From contig CANIEM010000001.1 of the NCBI GenBank assembly GCA_947466515.1, positions 62,001 to 126,000 on the forward strand: a DNA stretch of 64,000 bases, in the 5' to 3' direction. This document shows, piece after piece, positions 17,937 to 26,008 of this stretch. Numbering within the stretch: the stretch's first letter is position 1; each line of letters opens with the position of its first letter. Source of the DNA: Verrucomicrobia subdivision 6 bacterium (GTDB taxonomy: Bacteria; Verrucomicrobiota; Verrucomicrobiia; Methylacidiphilales; Verrucolacustridaceae). Both the position numbers and the translations under genes were made by a program. Below the pieces are notes generated by a model. That model was not told the origin of the DNA. It searched no databases and saw only the letters and a program-made list of their open reading frames with translations.

Positions 17937-17981
17937 TGCGGCCCCGACGCCGGCTCCGACGCTGGTCGGGGCAGGTCGGGG
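17937..17981. repeat. Intergenic CCCCGAC/GTCGGGG repeat after argG
   Basis: Between the convergent argG and MGDG-synthase-like genes lies an inverted repeat, CCCCGAC (17942-17948) and GTCGGGG (17965-17971), with a second GTCGGGG at 17975-17981. The 14-mer TGCGGCCCCGACGC (17937-17950) is identical to 14317-14330. It could act as a bidirectional terminator or be a mobile intergenic repeat. There is no T-run. Confidence 0.5.
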
Positions 17982-17997
17982 TAGAGACGCAGAGCGG

Positions 17998-19101
17998 TTA
18001 CTCTTGGTTGAGTGAGAGGCAGAGGTCGGCGAGCCGGAGGGACGCGTCGGGTTTAGAGGCAGCGGCGAGGCGGGATTTCCACTCTTTCCAGCCTTTACCG
18101 TTGTTGGCGAGTGCTTCTTGGATGACGCGAACGGCAGTGGGGCCGTCTGGGGTGAGTTGGGCAACTCCGATTTCCTTGAGGAGGGCAAAGTTTCCCTCTT
18201 CTTGGCCAGGGACGACTTGGGTGACGAGGAAAGGCGTGCGGGAGGAGATGGTTTCTTGAGTTAAGGCGCCACCTGCTTTGCCGATGACGAAGTGTTGTCG
18301 TGCGAGGATGCTCGGCATTTCCTTAGTCCAGCCAAGGAGTTGGACGTTTTTGCGGGAGGAACCGAGAAAAGCGGTGATGCGGGCGGCTACCTTAGGGTCG
18401 CGACCTGTACCGATGGTAATTTCCCAGTTGGGTTGATCCGTGAGGGCGGCGGCTAGCTGGGGTCCACCGTGCAGGCCAGAGCTGAGGAGGTAAAGGATGC
18501 GGGGTGATTCCCCAGGGAGTTCGTCGCCTGAGTGGGCCTCAGGCAGGGCAAAGCGTGGATCGACGGGAAATCCGACGGGGCGAATCTTCTCCATGGGGAT
18601 GCCGAGGGCGTGGAGAGATTGGGCAGTGGGTTGGTTGGGAACGATCCAGAGATCGGCTTGGGCGGAGGACCAGAGGCGGTGGACGGAGATGGAGTCGGTA
18701 ACGACGGTAATAAGTTGGAAAGAGGTGCGCAGGTCTTTGGGGAGACGGGCGATCAGGTGGGCGTAGACGGGGAAGGTGAGAACGATAACGCGGGGACGGA
18801 GGGTTTCGATGATTTGGCGGAGGCGAAGGTAAGCGGGTTGATTGACGAAGAGCGTATTTTCAATGAGGGGCAGGTGGTGGCAAGCGACATAGAAAAGATT
18901 CCAGAAATGAGGGTAGCGATTGATGAGTGTGAGGTAGAGGCGACGGAAAAAATCGTTAAGTTTGGGGCGAGACTCGGCAAAGGGATCGGCGACATGGGCG
19001 GTGCCTCCGCGAAGGCGGATGGCGGCAGCGAGTCCTTGGGCGGCGGCGTTATGACCATCGCCAAAAGCGGCGGTGAGAATGAGGACAGGGGGAGGATTCA
19101 C
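17998..19101 (-). CDS. MGDG-synthase/GT28-like glycosyltransferase
   Basis: This 367-residue GT-B protein resembles monogalactosyldiacylglycerol synthase and UgtP. The N-terminus has LILTAAFGDGHNAAAQGLAAA and a nearby NPxxYLRL-type helix. The C-terminal donor site has VIGKAGGALTQETISSRTPFLV and PGQEEGNF. Such enzymes transfer a sugar from UDP to diacylglycerol at the inner membrane. The start is GTG, overlapping the stop of the upstream 127-aa gene (GTGA), so the two are translationally coupled. The sugar and acceptor cannot be told from sequence. Confidence 0.82.
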   Translation of the reverse strand: MNPPPVLILTAAFGDGHNAAAQGLAAAIRLRGGTAHVADPFAESRPKLNDFFRRLYLTLINRYPHFWNLFYVACHHLPLIENTLFVNQPAYLRLRQIIETLRPRVIVLTFPVYAHLIARLPKDLRTSFQLITVVTDSISVHRLWSSAQADLWIVPNQPTAQSLHALGIPMEKIRPVGFPVDPRFALPEAHSGDELPGESPRILYLLSSGLHGGPQLAAALTDQPNWEITIGTGRDPKVAARITAFLGSSRKNVQLLGWTKEMPSILARQHFVIGKAGGALTQETISSRTPFLVTQVVPGQEEGNFALLKEIGVAQLTPDGPTAVRVIQEALANNGKGWKEWKSRLAAASKPDASLRLADLCLSLNQE

Positions 19102-19481
19102 ATCAGGCCATCTCGTTCTAGTTCGTCGAGGCGACGATCATCTGATTGGTCAACGATTTCGGTAATGCCAGTGAGTTCGAGAAGGATGTCGAGGCAGAGA
19201 GCAATTTTCTCGGCAGGGAGGCCAGTGGTCTCGATGACGCGCCGACCTCGAGTGAGGTAGGCCCAAGTAAAGTCTCCGCCGAGGAGAATACGGAACTGAA
19301 GATGATCGGAAGGGAGGAGATCTTGGGGGGAGACAAGTGTGACGGTGCTATTACCTGCTTGGGCGCCAGGGATGACCTGTTCGACCCGTTCAAAGCGATC
19401 AAGCCAAGATTGGAGGATAAGGCGGATAGAGGCATCGGTGTGGGGCTCAGAAAATATGGCGACGTACCCGCGAGAGATCAT
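19098..19481 (-). CDS. Hypothetical protein, 127 aa
   Basis: I do not recognise this protein. It is 127 residues, acidic to neutral, without signal peptide or membrane segment. The C-terminus is charged (DQSDDRRLDELERDGLM) and may be helical. It is the upstream partner of the MGDG-synthase-like gene, which it overlaps by 4 bp, and lies 52 bp downstream of dnaB on the same strand. Strict coupling suggests a role linked to the glycosyltransferase. Confidence 0.65.
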   Translation of the reverse strand: MISRGYVAIFSEPHTDASIRLILQSWLDRFERVEQVIPGAQAGNSTVTLVSPQDLLPSDHLQFRILLGGDFTWAYLTRGRRVIETTGLPAEKIALCLDILLELTGITEIVDQSDDRRLDELERDGLM

Positions 19482-19533
19482 GAGCGGAGGTTATCGAAAG
19501 AGGGTGGAAGTTAAAAGAGGAAGTGGGAGAGAA

Positions 19534-21012
19534 TTATCGGGCTTCGCGTGGAAGGGAGTCGAACCGAGTGAATCGGGGTTGGAAAAGGAGACGGATGCGA
19601 TCGCAGGGGCCATTGCGCTGTTTGGCAATATTGAGTTTGCAGGGGATGCCCCGAACGTTGGCAGCGATTGGGCGGGGTTCGCCGTCTTCGCTTGGGGGAT
19701 TATTTTCAGATTCGTCGGCGGCCGATTCGCGACTGAGGAGCATGACGACGTCGGCGTCTTGTTCGATGGAACCTGATTCCCGAAGATGGTGAAGGGCGGG
19801 CTCAGCGTTGGATTCCTCGGGTTTACGGTTGAGCTGGGCGAGGACGATGACGGGAATATTGAGTTCCATGGCGAGTGCTTTGAGGCCGCGAGAGATTTCA
19901 GAAACTTCGACTTGGCGGTTATCTTTGGCGCGACTGGTGCCAGAGGTGAGAAGCTGGAGGTAATCGATGATAAGGATTTCGATATTGTACTGTTTTTTGA
20001 GGCGGCGGGCGCGCGCACGGAGTTGGCCGATGGTGAGAAGGCTGGATTCGTCGAGGAAGAGGGGAAGCTCACAGATTTCGGCGGCGACGCCCCGCAAGGC
20101 GGTGATTTGGCTTTCGTTGAGTTCGCCACGTCGAATCTGTTCGGAATCGAGGCTGGCGTGGGAGGAAAGGAGTCGAAACATGAGTTGCTGAGCGGACATT
20201 TCAAGTGTGAAGAAGGCGACAGGATAGCCAGGTCGGGTGAATGTCTCTTTCTCAAAATTCCAGCGGTCGCGGAGGATATGGCGAGCCATACTGAGGGCGA
20301 GGGCGGTTTTGCCTACGCCCGGGCGGGCGGCGATAACGATCATTTCGCCACCTTTGAAGCCGGTGGTGAGTTGATCGAGTTCATCGAAGCCTGAAGGAAT
20401 TCCGCTGTAGTGGCCTTTGCCTTTAATGAGTTTCTCGATGAGTTCGATGGCCTTGGGCGTAACTTCGGCGGCGCGGAGGACTCCTTGGGTTTCGCGGCGA
20501 CCGCGGATTTCGAGAATATCGCGTTCGGCCTCGTCGAGGATGGTTTGGACTTCGTGGGGGCGTTCATGGGCCCCAACGACGATTTGGGCGCAAGCTTGTT
20601 GGAGTTCGCGAAGGAGGCTTTTATCACGTACTTGGGTGAGGTGGGTGCTGGCGGTGAAGACGCTGATGACGCCTGCGGCGAGATCGCTAATGAGGGAGGC
20701 TCCGCCAGCGGAGTCGGCAAGTTTACGATCGTTCAGCCAAGCAAGTAGAGTGGATGGATCGATGGCTTGGCTGGATTCGTGCATTTGGATAATGCCACGG
20801 AACAGAACCTGGTGGGCGGGGTGGAAAAAATCTTCTTCGCGGAGACCTTGTTCTCGGGCGATATCGATGACGTGTTCGGGGTCGGCGAGCATGGCGCCGA
20901 GGAGGGACCGTTCAGCTTCGAGATTATGGTGGACGGGAAGTCCGTCGATGGTGATCGGGGCGGGCGGTTCGCGACGTCCCCAAGGACGAGTGGGTTGGGC
21001 TTCGGCAATCAC
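19534..21012 (-). CDS. dnaB: Replicative DNA helicase DnaB
   Basis: This 492-residue protein is the hexameric 5'-3' helicase of the replication fork. The N-terminal primase-interacting domain starts near NLEAERSLLGAMLADP. The RecA-like motor has Walker A ARPGVGKTALAL, FFTLEMSAQQL, Walker B ILIIDYLQLL, and a SEISRGLKALAMELNIPVIVLAQLNR block. The C-terminus ends in FQPRFTRFDSLPREAR. Start is GTG at 21012. No intein is present at the common insertion sites. The gene runs divergently from maf. Confidence 0.95.
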   Translation of the reverse strand: MIAEAQPTRPWGRREPPAPITIDGLPVHHNLEAERSLLGAMLADPEHVIDIAREQGLREEDFFHPAHQVLFRGIIQMHESSQAIDPSTLLAWLNDRKLADSAGGASLISDLAAGVISVFTASTHLTQVRDKSLLRELQQACAQIVVGAHERPHEVQTILDEAERDILEIRGRRETQGVLRAAEVTPKAIELIEKLIKGKGHYSGIPSGFDELDQLTTGFKGGEMIVIAARPGVGKTALALSMARHILRDRWNFEKETFTRPGYPVAFFTLEMSAQQLMFRLLSSHASLDSEQIRRGELNESQITALRGVAAEICELPLFLDESSLLTIGQLRARARRLKKQYNIEILIIDYLQLLTSGTSRAKDNRQVEVSEISRGLKALAMELNIPVIVLAQLNRKPEESNAEPALHHLRESGSIEQDADVVMLLSRESAADESENNPPSEDGEPRPIAANVRGIPCKLNIAKQRNGPCDRIRLLFQPRFTRFDSLPREAR

Positions 21013-21159
21013 AGGGCGCTATAATTCCTTTGTGGCGTTGGAACGGCAAGGGTAGGGCAAAAGTTGTTAAAGAATATGTTGGGGAAAAGACGGATAAGAG
21101 TGAATAAGTTTAGGATTCTGAGCGTGCGTTGGGAAGCGTGAGAGGCAGGGTAAAAACTG

Positions 21160-21738
21160 ATGCGAATTCTTTTGGCTTCGACTTCTCCTCGCAGGGCGGA
21201 TCTTTTGCGTGAATCTGGAGTTAATTTTCAGGTGGTTAAGCCCGAGGTGGAGGAGTGGGTGGCGGCGGATTTCCCTGAAATGGCACCAGGAGATTTAGCG
21301 CGAGGTAATGCGATGCTGAAGGCGAAAGAGGTGGCGGGGCGGTATCCGAAGAAGCCGGTACTGGCGGCGGACACTTTGGTAGCTTGTGAGAGTCGCGTTT
21401 TAGGAAAACCTGCGGATGAGAAGGGAGCGAAGGAGATGTTGGGCTGGTTAAGCGGACGAACTCACGAGGTGATTACGGCGGTGATTTTTATTTTACCGCA
21501 GGGGAAGAAGTTGCGTGAGGCGGTGGTACGGACTCGGGTTAAGTTTCGAGAATTAAGTGAGGAATCGATTTCGGGCTATTTACGGGAGGTGGAGGTGATG
21601 GATAAGGCGGGGGCTTATGCGTTACAGGATGGGGGGGATCAGTTGGTGGAGTGGGTGGAGGGATCGCGGAGTAATGTGATCGGTTTACCGATGGAGATTG
21701 TTCTGCCGTGGTGTGAAGAGTGGGGCGAGGAGGTTTAG
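21160..21738 (+). CDS. maf: Maf-like nucleoside triphosphate pyrophosphatase
   Basis: This 192-residue Maf/YhdE family protein hydrolyses non-canonical or modified NTPs to NMP and PPi and has been tied to septum inhibition. Signatures are LLASTSPRRADLLRESG, LAADTLVACESRVLGKP, LSGRTHEVITAV and DKAGAYALQDGG. Full length. Its last 4 bp overlap the end of the convergent thioredoxin-fold gene. Confidence 0.92.
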   Translation: MRILLASTSPRRADLLRESGVNFQVVKPEVEEWVAADFPEMAPGDLARGNAMLKAKEVAGRYPKKPVLAADTLVACESRVLGKPADEKGAKEMLGWLSGRTHEVITAVIFILPQGKKLREAVVRTRVKFRELSEESISGYLREVEVMDKAGAYALQDGGDQLVEWVEGSRSNVIGLPMEIVLPWCEEWGEEV

Positions 21739-22244
21739 AGGTTCTTTTCGATGGCCGTGCGGACGTCGTTCGGTTTAAGGGGGCTACGGAAGCGGGCGAG
21801 AATTTTACCCTGAGTGTCGAGTAGAACGGTGTAGGGGATGGTTTCCATGGGTTCGATGAGGTCAAGGGTTTTGGGGCCTGGAAGAACGAGTGGGTACCGG
21901 ATGCCATGCCGTTCGGCAAAAATGAGGAGGCTGGCGGCTGGGGCATCGTCTAGGCAAACCCCGATAAGAATAAGGCCTTGGGAGGAGTATTTTTCGTCTA
22001 GGGAGGCTAGTTCGGGAAGTTCTTTGGCGGTGGCAGGGCTCCAGGCGGCCCAGAGGTTGAGGAGGATAAGTTTGCCGCGGAGTGCGGAGGGGTCGAAGGG
22101 TTGGCCGCTGGCTAAATCGGAAAAGGTCATTTCGGGAGGGAGTTGCATGGGGGTCAGGGATGGGGTGCAGGAGGTGAAGAGAAGGGAGGTCAGGCTAATG
22201 AGGGCAAGAAGGTGTCGAGGAATAGAAGGAGAAAGAAAAAGCAC
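21735..22244 (-). CDS. TlpA-like thioredoxin-fold lipoprotein lacking CxxC
   Basis: This 169-residue protein has a lipoprotein signal (LISLTSLLFTSC, Cys about residue 26) and a TlpA/ResA-type domain: PFDPSALRGKLILLNLWAAWSPATAKELPEL, then a thioredoxin fold with a cis-Pro block IPYTVLLDTQG. The usual WCxxC is WAAWSPAT, so both redox cysteines are missing and disulfide exchange is not expected. A binding or peroxiredoxin-like scaffold role is possible. Start is GTG. Confidence 0.78.
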   Translation of the reverse strand: MLFLSPSIPRHLLALISLTSLLFTSCTPSLTPMQLPPEMTFSDLASGQPFDPSALRGKLILLNLWAAWSPATAKELPELASLDEKYSSQGLILIGVCLDDAPAASLLIFAERHGIRYPLVLPGPKTLDLIEPMETIPYTVLLDTQGKILARFRSPLKPNDVRTAIEKNL

Positions 22245-22378
22245 TGGAAACCCTAGGGTGGGAATGGGAGAAGGCTCAACGTCGATCTTTAGGTGGCGCG
22301 GGGAAGTGGCAGCCAGGGGGCAGGGGCAGGAAAAGCAAGGGGCTTGCCTCCGCGATAGAAATCCGCAATTTAAAGATT

Positions 22379-23314
22379 ATGAGTATAAGTCTTTTTCAGC
22401 CAGGGCAGATGATTTTCCGGGAAGGGGACACGACGCAGGAGGCCTACAGGATTCTGAAGGGGCGGGTGGAGATTAGTATCGCGGGAGAGGGGAAGGCGGT
22501 CATTTTGGCGCAGTTGGGGGAGGGAGATATTTTCGGGGAAATGGCGATGGTGGACGAGAGACCGAGATCGGCCTCGGCTCAATGTTTAGAGGTGACGGAG
22601 TGCGAGGTATTGACGGCAGAAAACTTTAATGAAGCGGTGCTACAGCGGCCCGAAATTCTGATTCCCTATTTGGCATCCTTCTTTGAGCGGTTGCGGACGG
22701 CGAATGACCGGTTGCGGATGGAGATGAGACTACGAGCGCGGGCGGAGCAGCAGGTGCCAGTGGCAGGGACGCCTGCAGTGTTGGCTCCGACGATGCGGGT
22801 GGTGGCACCAGCGACCACGGCGATTGCGCCTCCCTCCTTGGAGTTGACGCGGGTGCCAGTGGCGGTGGCGGCGCCGGTAGCGGGGAGTAGCCCGGTGGCA
22901 GTTGCGCCAGTAGCTCCACCTCCTGCGGGGGGGTACCAGTCGGTAGTTTTAACGGCGGCGACGGATCACGCGAGGGCGCGGTTGCCAGAAGGAACGGTGG
23001 TGATTCAGAAATTCCCTTATCGAATTGGGCGGAAGCACGACACGCCTGGGAAAGGGGCAACGGTATTTGCATCGAACGATTTACCGATAGCGGACGATAA
23101 GCCGTATCAGATTTCTCGAAATCACTGTTCGATTGAGCGTGAGGGAGACAATTTCTTTGTACGGGACCGAGGAAGCTCGGTGGGGACGGTGGTGAACGAT
23201 GTCCCGATTGGGCTAGCGGAGGATACTTTAACCAAGGATTTGCGAGGTGGGGAAAACGAAGTTTTGCTGGGGGCCGATGACAGTCCCTTTAAATTTAAAA
23301 TTACCCTGAGCTAA
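22379..23314 (+). CDS. cNMP-binding domain and FHA domain fusion protein
   Basis: The protein has 311 residues. Residues 1-115 form a CRP-type cyclic-nucleotide-binding domain (PGQMIFREGD, GDIFGEMAMVDERPRSASA). A Pro/Ala/Val-rich linker spans about 125-195, and an FHA phospho-threonine-recognition domain follows (215-305; YRIGRKHD, ISRNHCSIER, VRDRGSSVGTVVND). There is no DNA-binding domain, so it is not a CRP transcription factor. It probably links a small-molecule signal to a Ser/Thr-kinase target. No kinase gene lies in the window. Confidence 0.85.
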   Translation: MSISLFQPGQMIFREGDTTQEAYRILKGRVEISIAGEGKAVILAQLGEGDIFGEMAMVDERPRSASAQCLEVTECEVLTAENFNEAVLQRPEILIPYLASFFERLRTANDRLRMEMRLRARAEQQVPVAGTPAVLAPTMRVVAPATTAIAPPSLELTRVPVAVAAPVAGSSPVAVAPVAPPPAGGYQSVVLTAATDHARARLPEGTVVIQKFPYRIGRKHDTPGKGATVFASNDLPIADDKPYQISRNHCSIEREGDNFFVRDRGSSVGTVVNDVPIGLAEDTLTKDLRGGENEVLLGADDSPFKFKITLS

Positions 23315-23370
23315 GGAGTATTGAGAGGGGGGTTGGCAAGGGGCTCTAGGCAGGGTAGAAAGACATCCTG

Positions 23371-23517
23371 ATGGAAACAGAAGATATCTCGTTCGTCTTG
23401 CGTTGCCTCTTGGCGATGGGCGCAGCGATGGCGATTGTCGGGGCGATTTTTACGTATGATTTGCTTTTGGAGTTGCCGTGGTTCGCAACCCTTTTACTTC
23501 GTTTGGGTTTGGGTTGA
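23371..23517 (+). CDS. Possible small membrane protein, 48 aa
   Basis: A 49-codon frame would encode METEDISFVLRCLLAMG then a hydrophobic run to a C-terminal LLLRLGLG. It could be a single- or double-pass small membrane protein. It ends 1 bp before the convergent pssA stop, which fits real gene packing. There is no family match that I recognise, and the Shine-Dalgarno is weak. Not certain to be a gene. Confidence 0.35.
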   Translation: METEDISFVLRCLLAMGAAMAIVGAIFTYDLLLELPWFATLLLRLGLG

Positions 23518-24357
23518 TTAGTGGGTGCGGGCGGTGGGGGGGTCGACTTCTTCAATTTCGTTGCGCAGGCGACGGCTTAGCTTGGGTCGGATAAATCCAT
23601 AGAGAAGATAGCCACAAAAGAGAAGGGCGAGGGAGTACTGGTAGGTTTGAACGACGAGAGCGAGGGCGGCGACGATGAGGAGAAGGCGTGGCAGGGGGCG
23701 TTGGGTGCGCCAATCGATGGTTTTAAAGCTGGGGTAGCTGACTTTGCTAAACATCATGAAGCTGAGGAAAAGGAGAAGGCCTGCGAGAAGGTATTTGAAG
23801 TTACCGATGACGCGATCGGATTCGTAGTATTTCAAAAGGAGAAGAGTGACAGAAGCGACGAGACCAGCGGCGGCGGGGATGGGGAATCCGCTGAAATCTT
23901 TGGAACGATTAGGTAGTTGGGGGGTGAGGGCGAGGACGTTGAAGCGAGCGAGACGCATGGCACCGCAAACGAGGTAGACGAAGCCAATCATCCATCCAAG
24001 GCGAGCGGGGAGTTCCGCGAGGACGATTTTGAAAACGAGGAGGGCGGGGGCGATGCCGAAAGAGATGACGTCGGCGAGGGAATCGAACTCGCGCCCGAAG
24101 GCGCTTTCGTGGCCTCCGAGGCGAGCGAGGCGACCGTCGAGAATATCAAAGATGAAGGCTCCGAGAATCCAGAGGAGACTAGTTTCGTAGGGTTGGATCC
24201 AGTCGGTTTCGGCGGAGGCTTGAAGGAGGCTGCCTTGAATAATTTGAAGGACGGCCATGAAACCGCAGAAGAGATTTCCTGCGGTCATGATACTGGGGAG
24301 TAGGTAGGCCACTCCGCGGCGGGCGGGGAGGGGTAGTTTGGTTTTTAGGCGGGCCAT
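23518..24357 (-). CDS. pssA: CDP-diacylglycerol-serine O-phosphatidyltransferase
   Basis: This 279-residue integral membrane enzyme makes phosphatidylserine. The CDP-alcohol phosphotransferase motif DGRLARLGGHESAFGREFD with SLAD is intact, including the four catalytic Asp positions. About eight hydrophobic segments follow. The open frame extends to 24582, but that 75-residue N-terminal extension is Arg/Pro-rich and overlaps psd in another frame, so ATG 24357 is chosen, 13 bp inside the psd end. It forms an operon with psd. Confidence 0.92.
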   Translation of the reverse strand: MARLKTKLPLPARRGVAYLLPSIMTAGNLFCGFMAVLQIIQGSLLQASAETDWIQPYETSLLWILGAFIFDILDGRLARLGGHESAFGREFDSLADVISFGIAPALLVFKIVLAELPARLGWMIGFVYLVCGAMRLARFNVLALTPQLPNRSKDFSGFPIPAAAGLVASVTLLLLKYYESDRVIGNFKYLLAGLLLFLSFMMFSKVSYPSFKTIDWRTQRPLPRLLLIVAALALVVQTYQYSLALLFCGYLLYGFIRPKLSRRLRNEIEEVDPPTARTH

Positions 24358-24971
24358 TGGGCGAGGATAGTTTCTCCGCCGACCACGCGTTGGCCGGGTT
24401 GGACGTGGATGGAGCAGTTGGCGGGAACGTAAAGGTCGGTACGGGAGCCGAAGCGAATCATACCGAAGCGTTCGCCTGTTTGGACCGATTCTCCCGATTT
24501 TTTCCAGCCGACGATGCGACGGGCGATCAGGCCAGCGATTTGGCGGACGAGGACGGGTCCGCGGGTAGTGCGGAGGAGCCAAGTTTGGTTCTCGTTACGG
24601 ATATCGACCTCGAGATGGCGTGCATCGAGGAATTCGCCAGCGGAGTAGTGGGTTTTTTCGATGGTGGCAGTGAATGGAGCGCGGTTGACGTGGACATCGA
24701 GGACGGAGAGGAAGATGCCGACGCGGCGGAACTGGCCGAGGCCGAAGCAAGGGTCCTCGGCTTGGTCGACACAGATTACTTTACCATCGGCTGGGCTGAC
24801 GAGGGCAAGGGGGTTGGCAGGGGGGGTACGTTCGGGATCGCGGAAGAAAAGCAGGAGGCCGATGAGGAGGAGGGCTCCGAAAGTTGCGGGGATCCACCAA
24901 GCGAGCCAGATGCTGAGGCCACAAAAGGCAGCGGCGATAATGAGGAAGGGTCTTGCTTCACGGAGGGCCAT
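24345..24971 (-). CDS. psd: Phosphatidylserine decarboxylase
   Basis: This 208-residue short-form (archaetidylserine-type) decarboxylase makes phosphatidylethanolamine. Two N-terminal hydrophobic segments (about 8-42) anchor it to the membrane. SPADGKVI, VDVHVNRAP-like SVLDVHVNRAPF, and RFGSRTDLYVP are present; the GS of RFGS is the self-cleavage site that gives the pyruvoyl group. It lies directly upstream of pssA and its first codon is 26 bp from the divergent cofG start. Confidence 0.93.
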   Translation of the reverse strand: MALREARPFLIIAAAFCGLSIWLAWWIPATFGALLLIGLLLFFRDPERTPPANPLALVSPADGKVICVDQAEDPCFGLGQFRRVGIFLSVLDVHVNRAPFTATIEKTHYSAGEFLDARHLEVDIRNENQTWLLRTTRGPVLVRQIAGLIARRIVGWKKSGESVQTGERFGMIRFGSRTDLYVPANCSIHVQPGQRVVGGETILAQWPA

Positions 24972-24997
24972 AGTTGAAAATTAGATGGTAATCTCTT

Positions 24998-26008
24998 GTG
25001 TTGAAAGCCGTTTACGCAGAACCCGCCTTAGAAAACTCAGATCTCCGATCGGGGAAAGCGGTGACGTATTCGCGTTCGATTACTTTAGTTTTGACCCACG
25101 ACTGTCCTTGGCACTGTGGTTATTGTGGATTTCGCACCGATGGGGAAGGTTTGGTGAGTGAGGAGAAGGTCGCGCGAGTGATAGAGGAGGGACGGGTGGG
25201 TGGGGCGCGGGAGGTTTTAATGATTTCTGGGGAGCGACCTGGGGCGATGGCGCATATTCAGGAGGAGTTGGGGAGGCGAGGGTACGGAGATTTTTGGGAG
25301 TTTGCGGCGGCGGTGGCAGATCGGTGTGGGGAGGCGGGTCTGTTTCCTCATGGGAACTTTGGCAGGATGAGGGAGGAGGAACTGAGAGATTTGCGGCCTC
25401 ACTTTGTTTCGATGGGGATGATGCTGGAAAGTGTGGAGGACGAGATTCGGTTGGCGCCAGAAAAGAAGGTGGCAGGGCGAATTGCGGGGATCGAGGCGGC
25501 GGGACGGGCGAAGGTGCCTTTTACCAGTGGGATTCTGGTGGGCTGGGGGGAAAGTCAGGATTCGCGATTGCGGTCTTTGAGGGTGTTAGCGGAGTTGCAG
25601 GAGCAGTATGGGCATCTGCAAGAGATTTTGATTCAGCGATACGTGCCGAACGAGGGGTCGCGTTGGCCTTCGGGGGTGGCTCCGACTTTAGAAGAATACA
25701 TCGAGATGATGAGTTGCTGGAGAGATTGGGCGCCGGAGGTGGCGATACAGATTCCGCCTAATTTAGAGCCAAGGTGGTTAGAGATGGTGGAGGAGTTGGA
25801 TGATCTAGGTGGAATTTCCTGGGCGAAAGACGAGGTAAATCCAACCCGTCCGTGGGCAGAACTGGAAAGGTATCGCGAGGGGTGTGCGAGGGTGGGGCGA
25901 GAGTTAGTCGAGCGGTTACCGGTGTATGAGTCTCATGCGACCGCAGAGTGGTTGGATCCAGTTTGGCAAAAGAGAGTCGGACATTTTATTTTAGGAGAGG
26001 AGCGATGA
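24998..26008 (+). CDS. cofG: FO synthase subunit 1 (7,8-didemethyl-8-hydroxy-5-deazariboflavin synthase)
   Basis: This 336-residue radical SAM protein matches CofG. The cluster motif is C36-PWH-C40-GY-C43. Later blocks agree with the family: MISGERPGA, FTSGILVGWGES, QEILIQRYVPNEG, IQIPPNLEP, and GGISWAKDEVNPTRPWAEL. With CofH it joins a tyrosine-derived fragment to 5-amino-6-ribitylaminouracil to give FO, the chromophore of F420. Start is GTG 24998 (TTG 25001 is possible). It overlaps cofH by 4 bp (ATGA). CofC, CofD and CofE genes are not in this window. Confidence 0.88.
   Translation: MLKAVYAEPALENSDLRSGKAVTYSRSITLVLTHDCPWHCGYCGFRTDGEGLVSEEKVARVIEEGRVGGAREVLMISGERPGAMAHIQEELGRRGYGDFWEFAAAVADRCGEAGLFPHGNFGRMREEELRDLRPHFVSMGMMLESVEDEIRLAPEKKVAGRIAGIEAAGRAKVPFTSGILVGWGESQDSRLRSLRVLAELQEQYGHLQEILIQRYVPNEGSRWPSGVAPTLEEYIEMMSCWRDWAPEVAIQIPPNLEPRWLEMVEELDDLGGISWAKDEVNPTRPWAELERYREGCARVGRELVERLPVYESHATAEWLDPVWQKRVGHFILGEER

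Noticed and set aside
24358-24582. N-terminal extension of pssA to 24582
   Set aside because: It overlaps psd in another frame and is Arg/Pro-rich; ATG 24357 fits the family.
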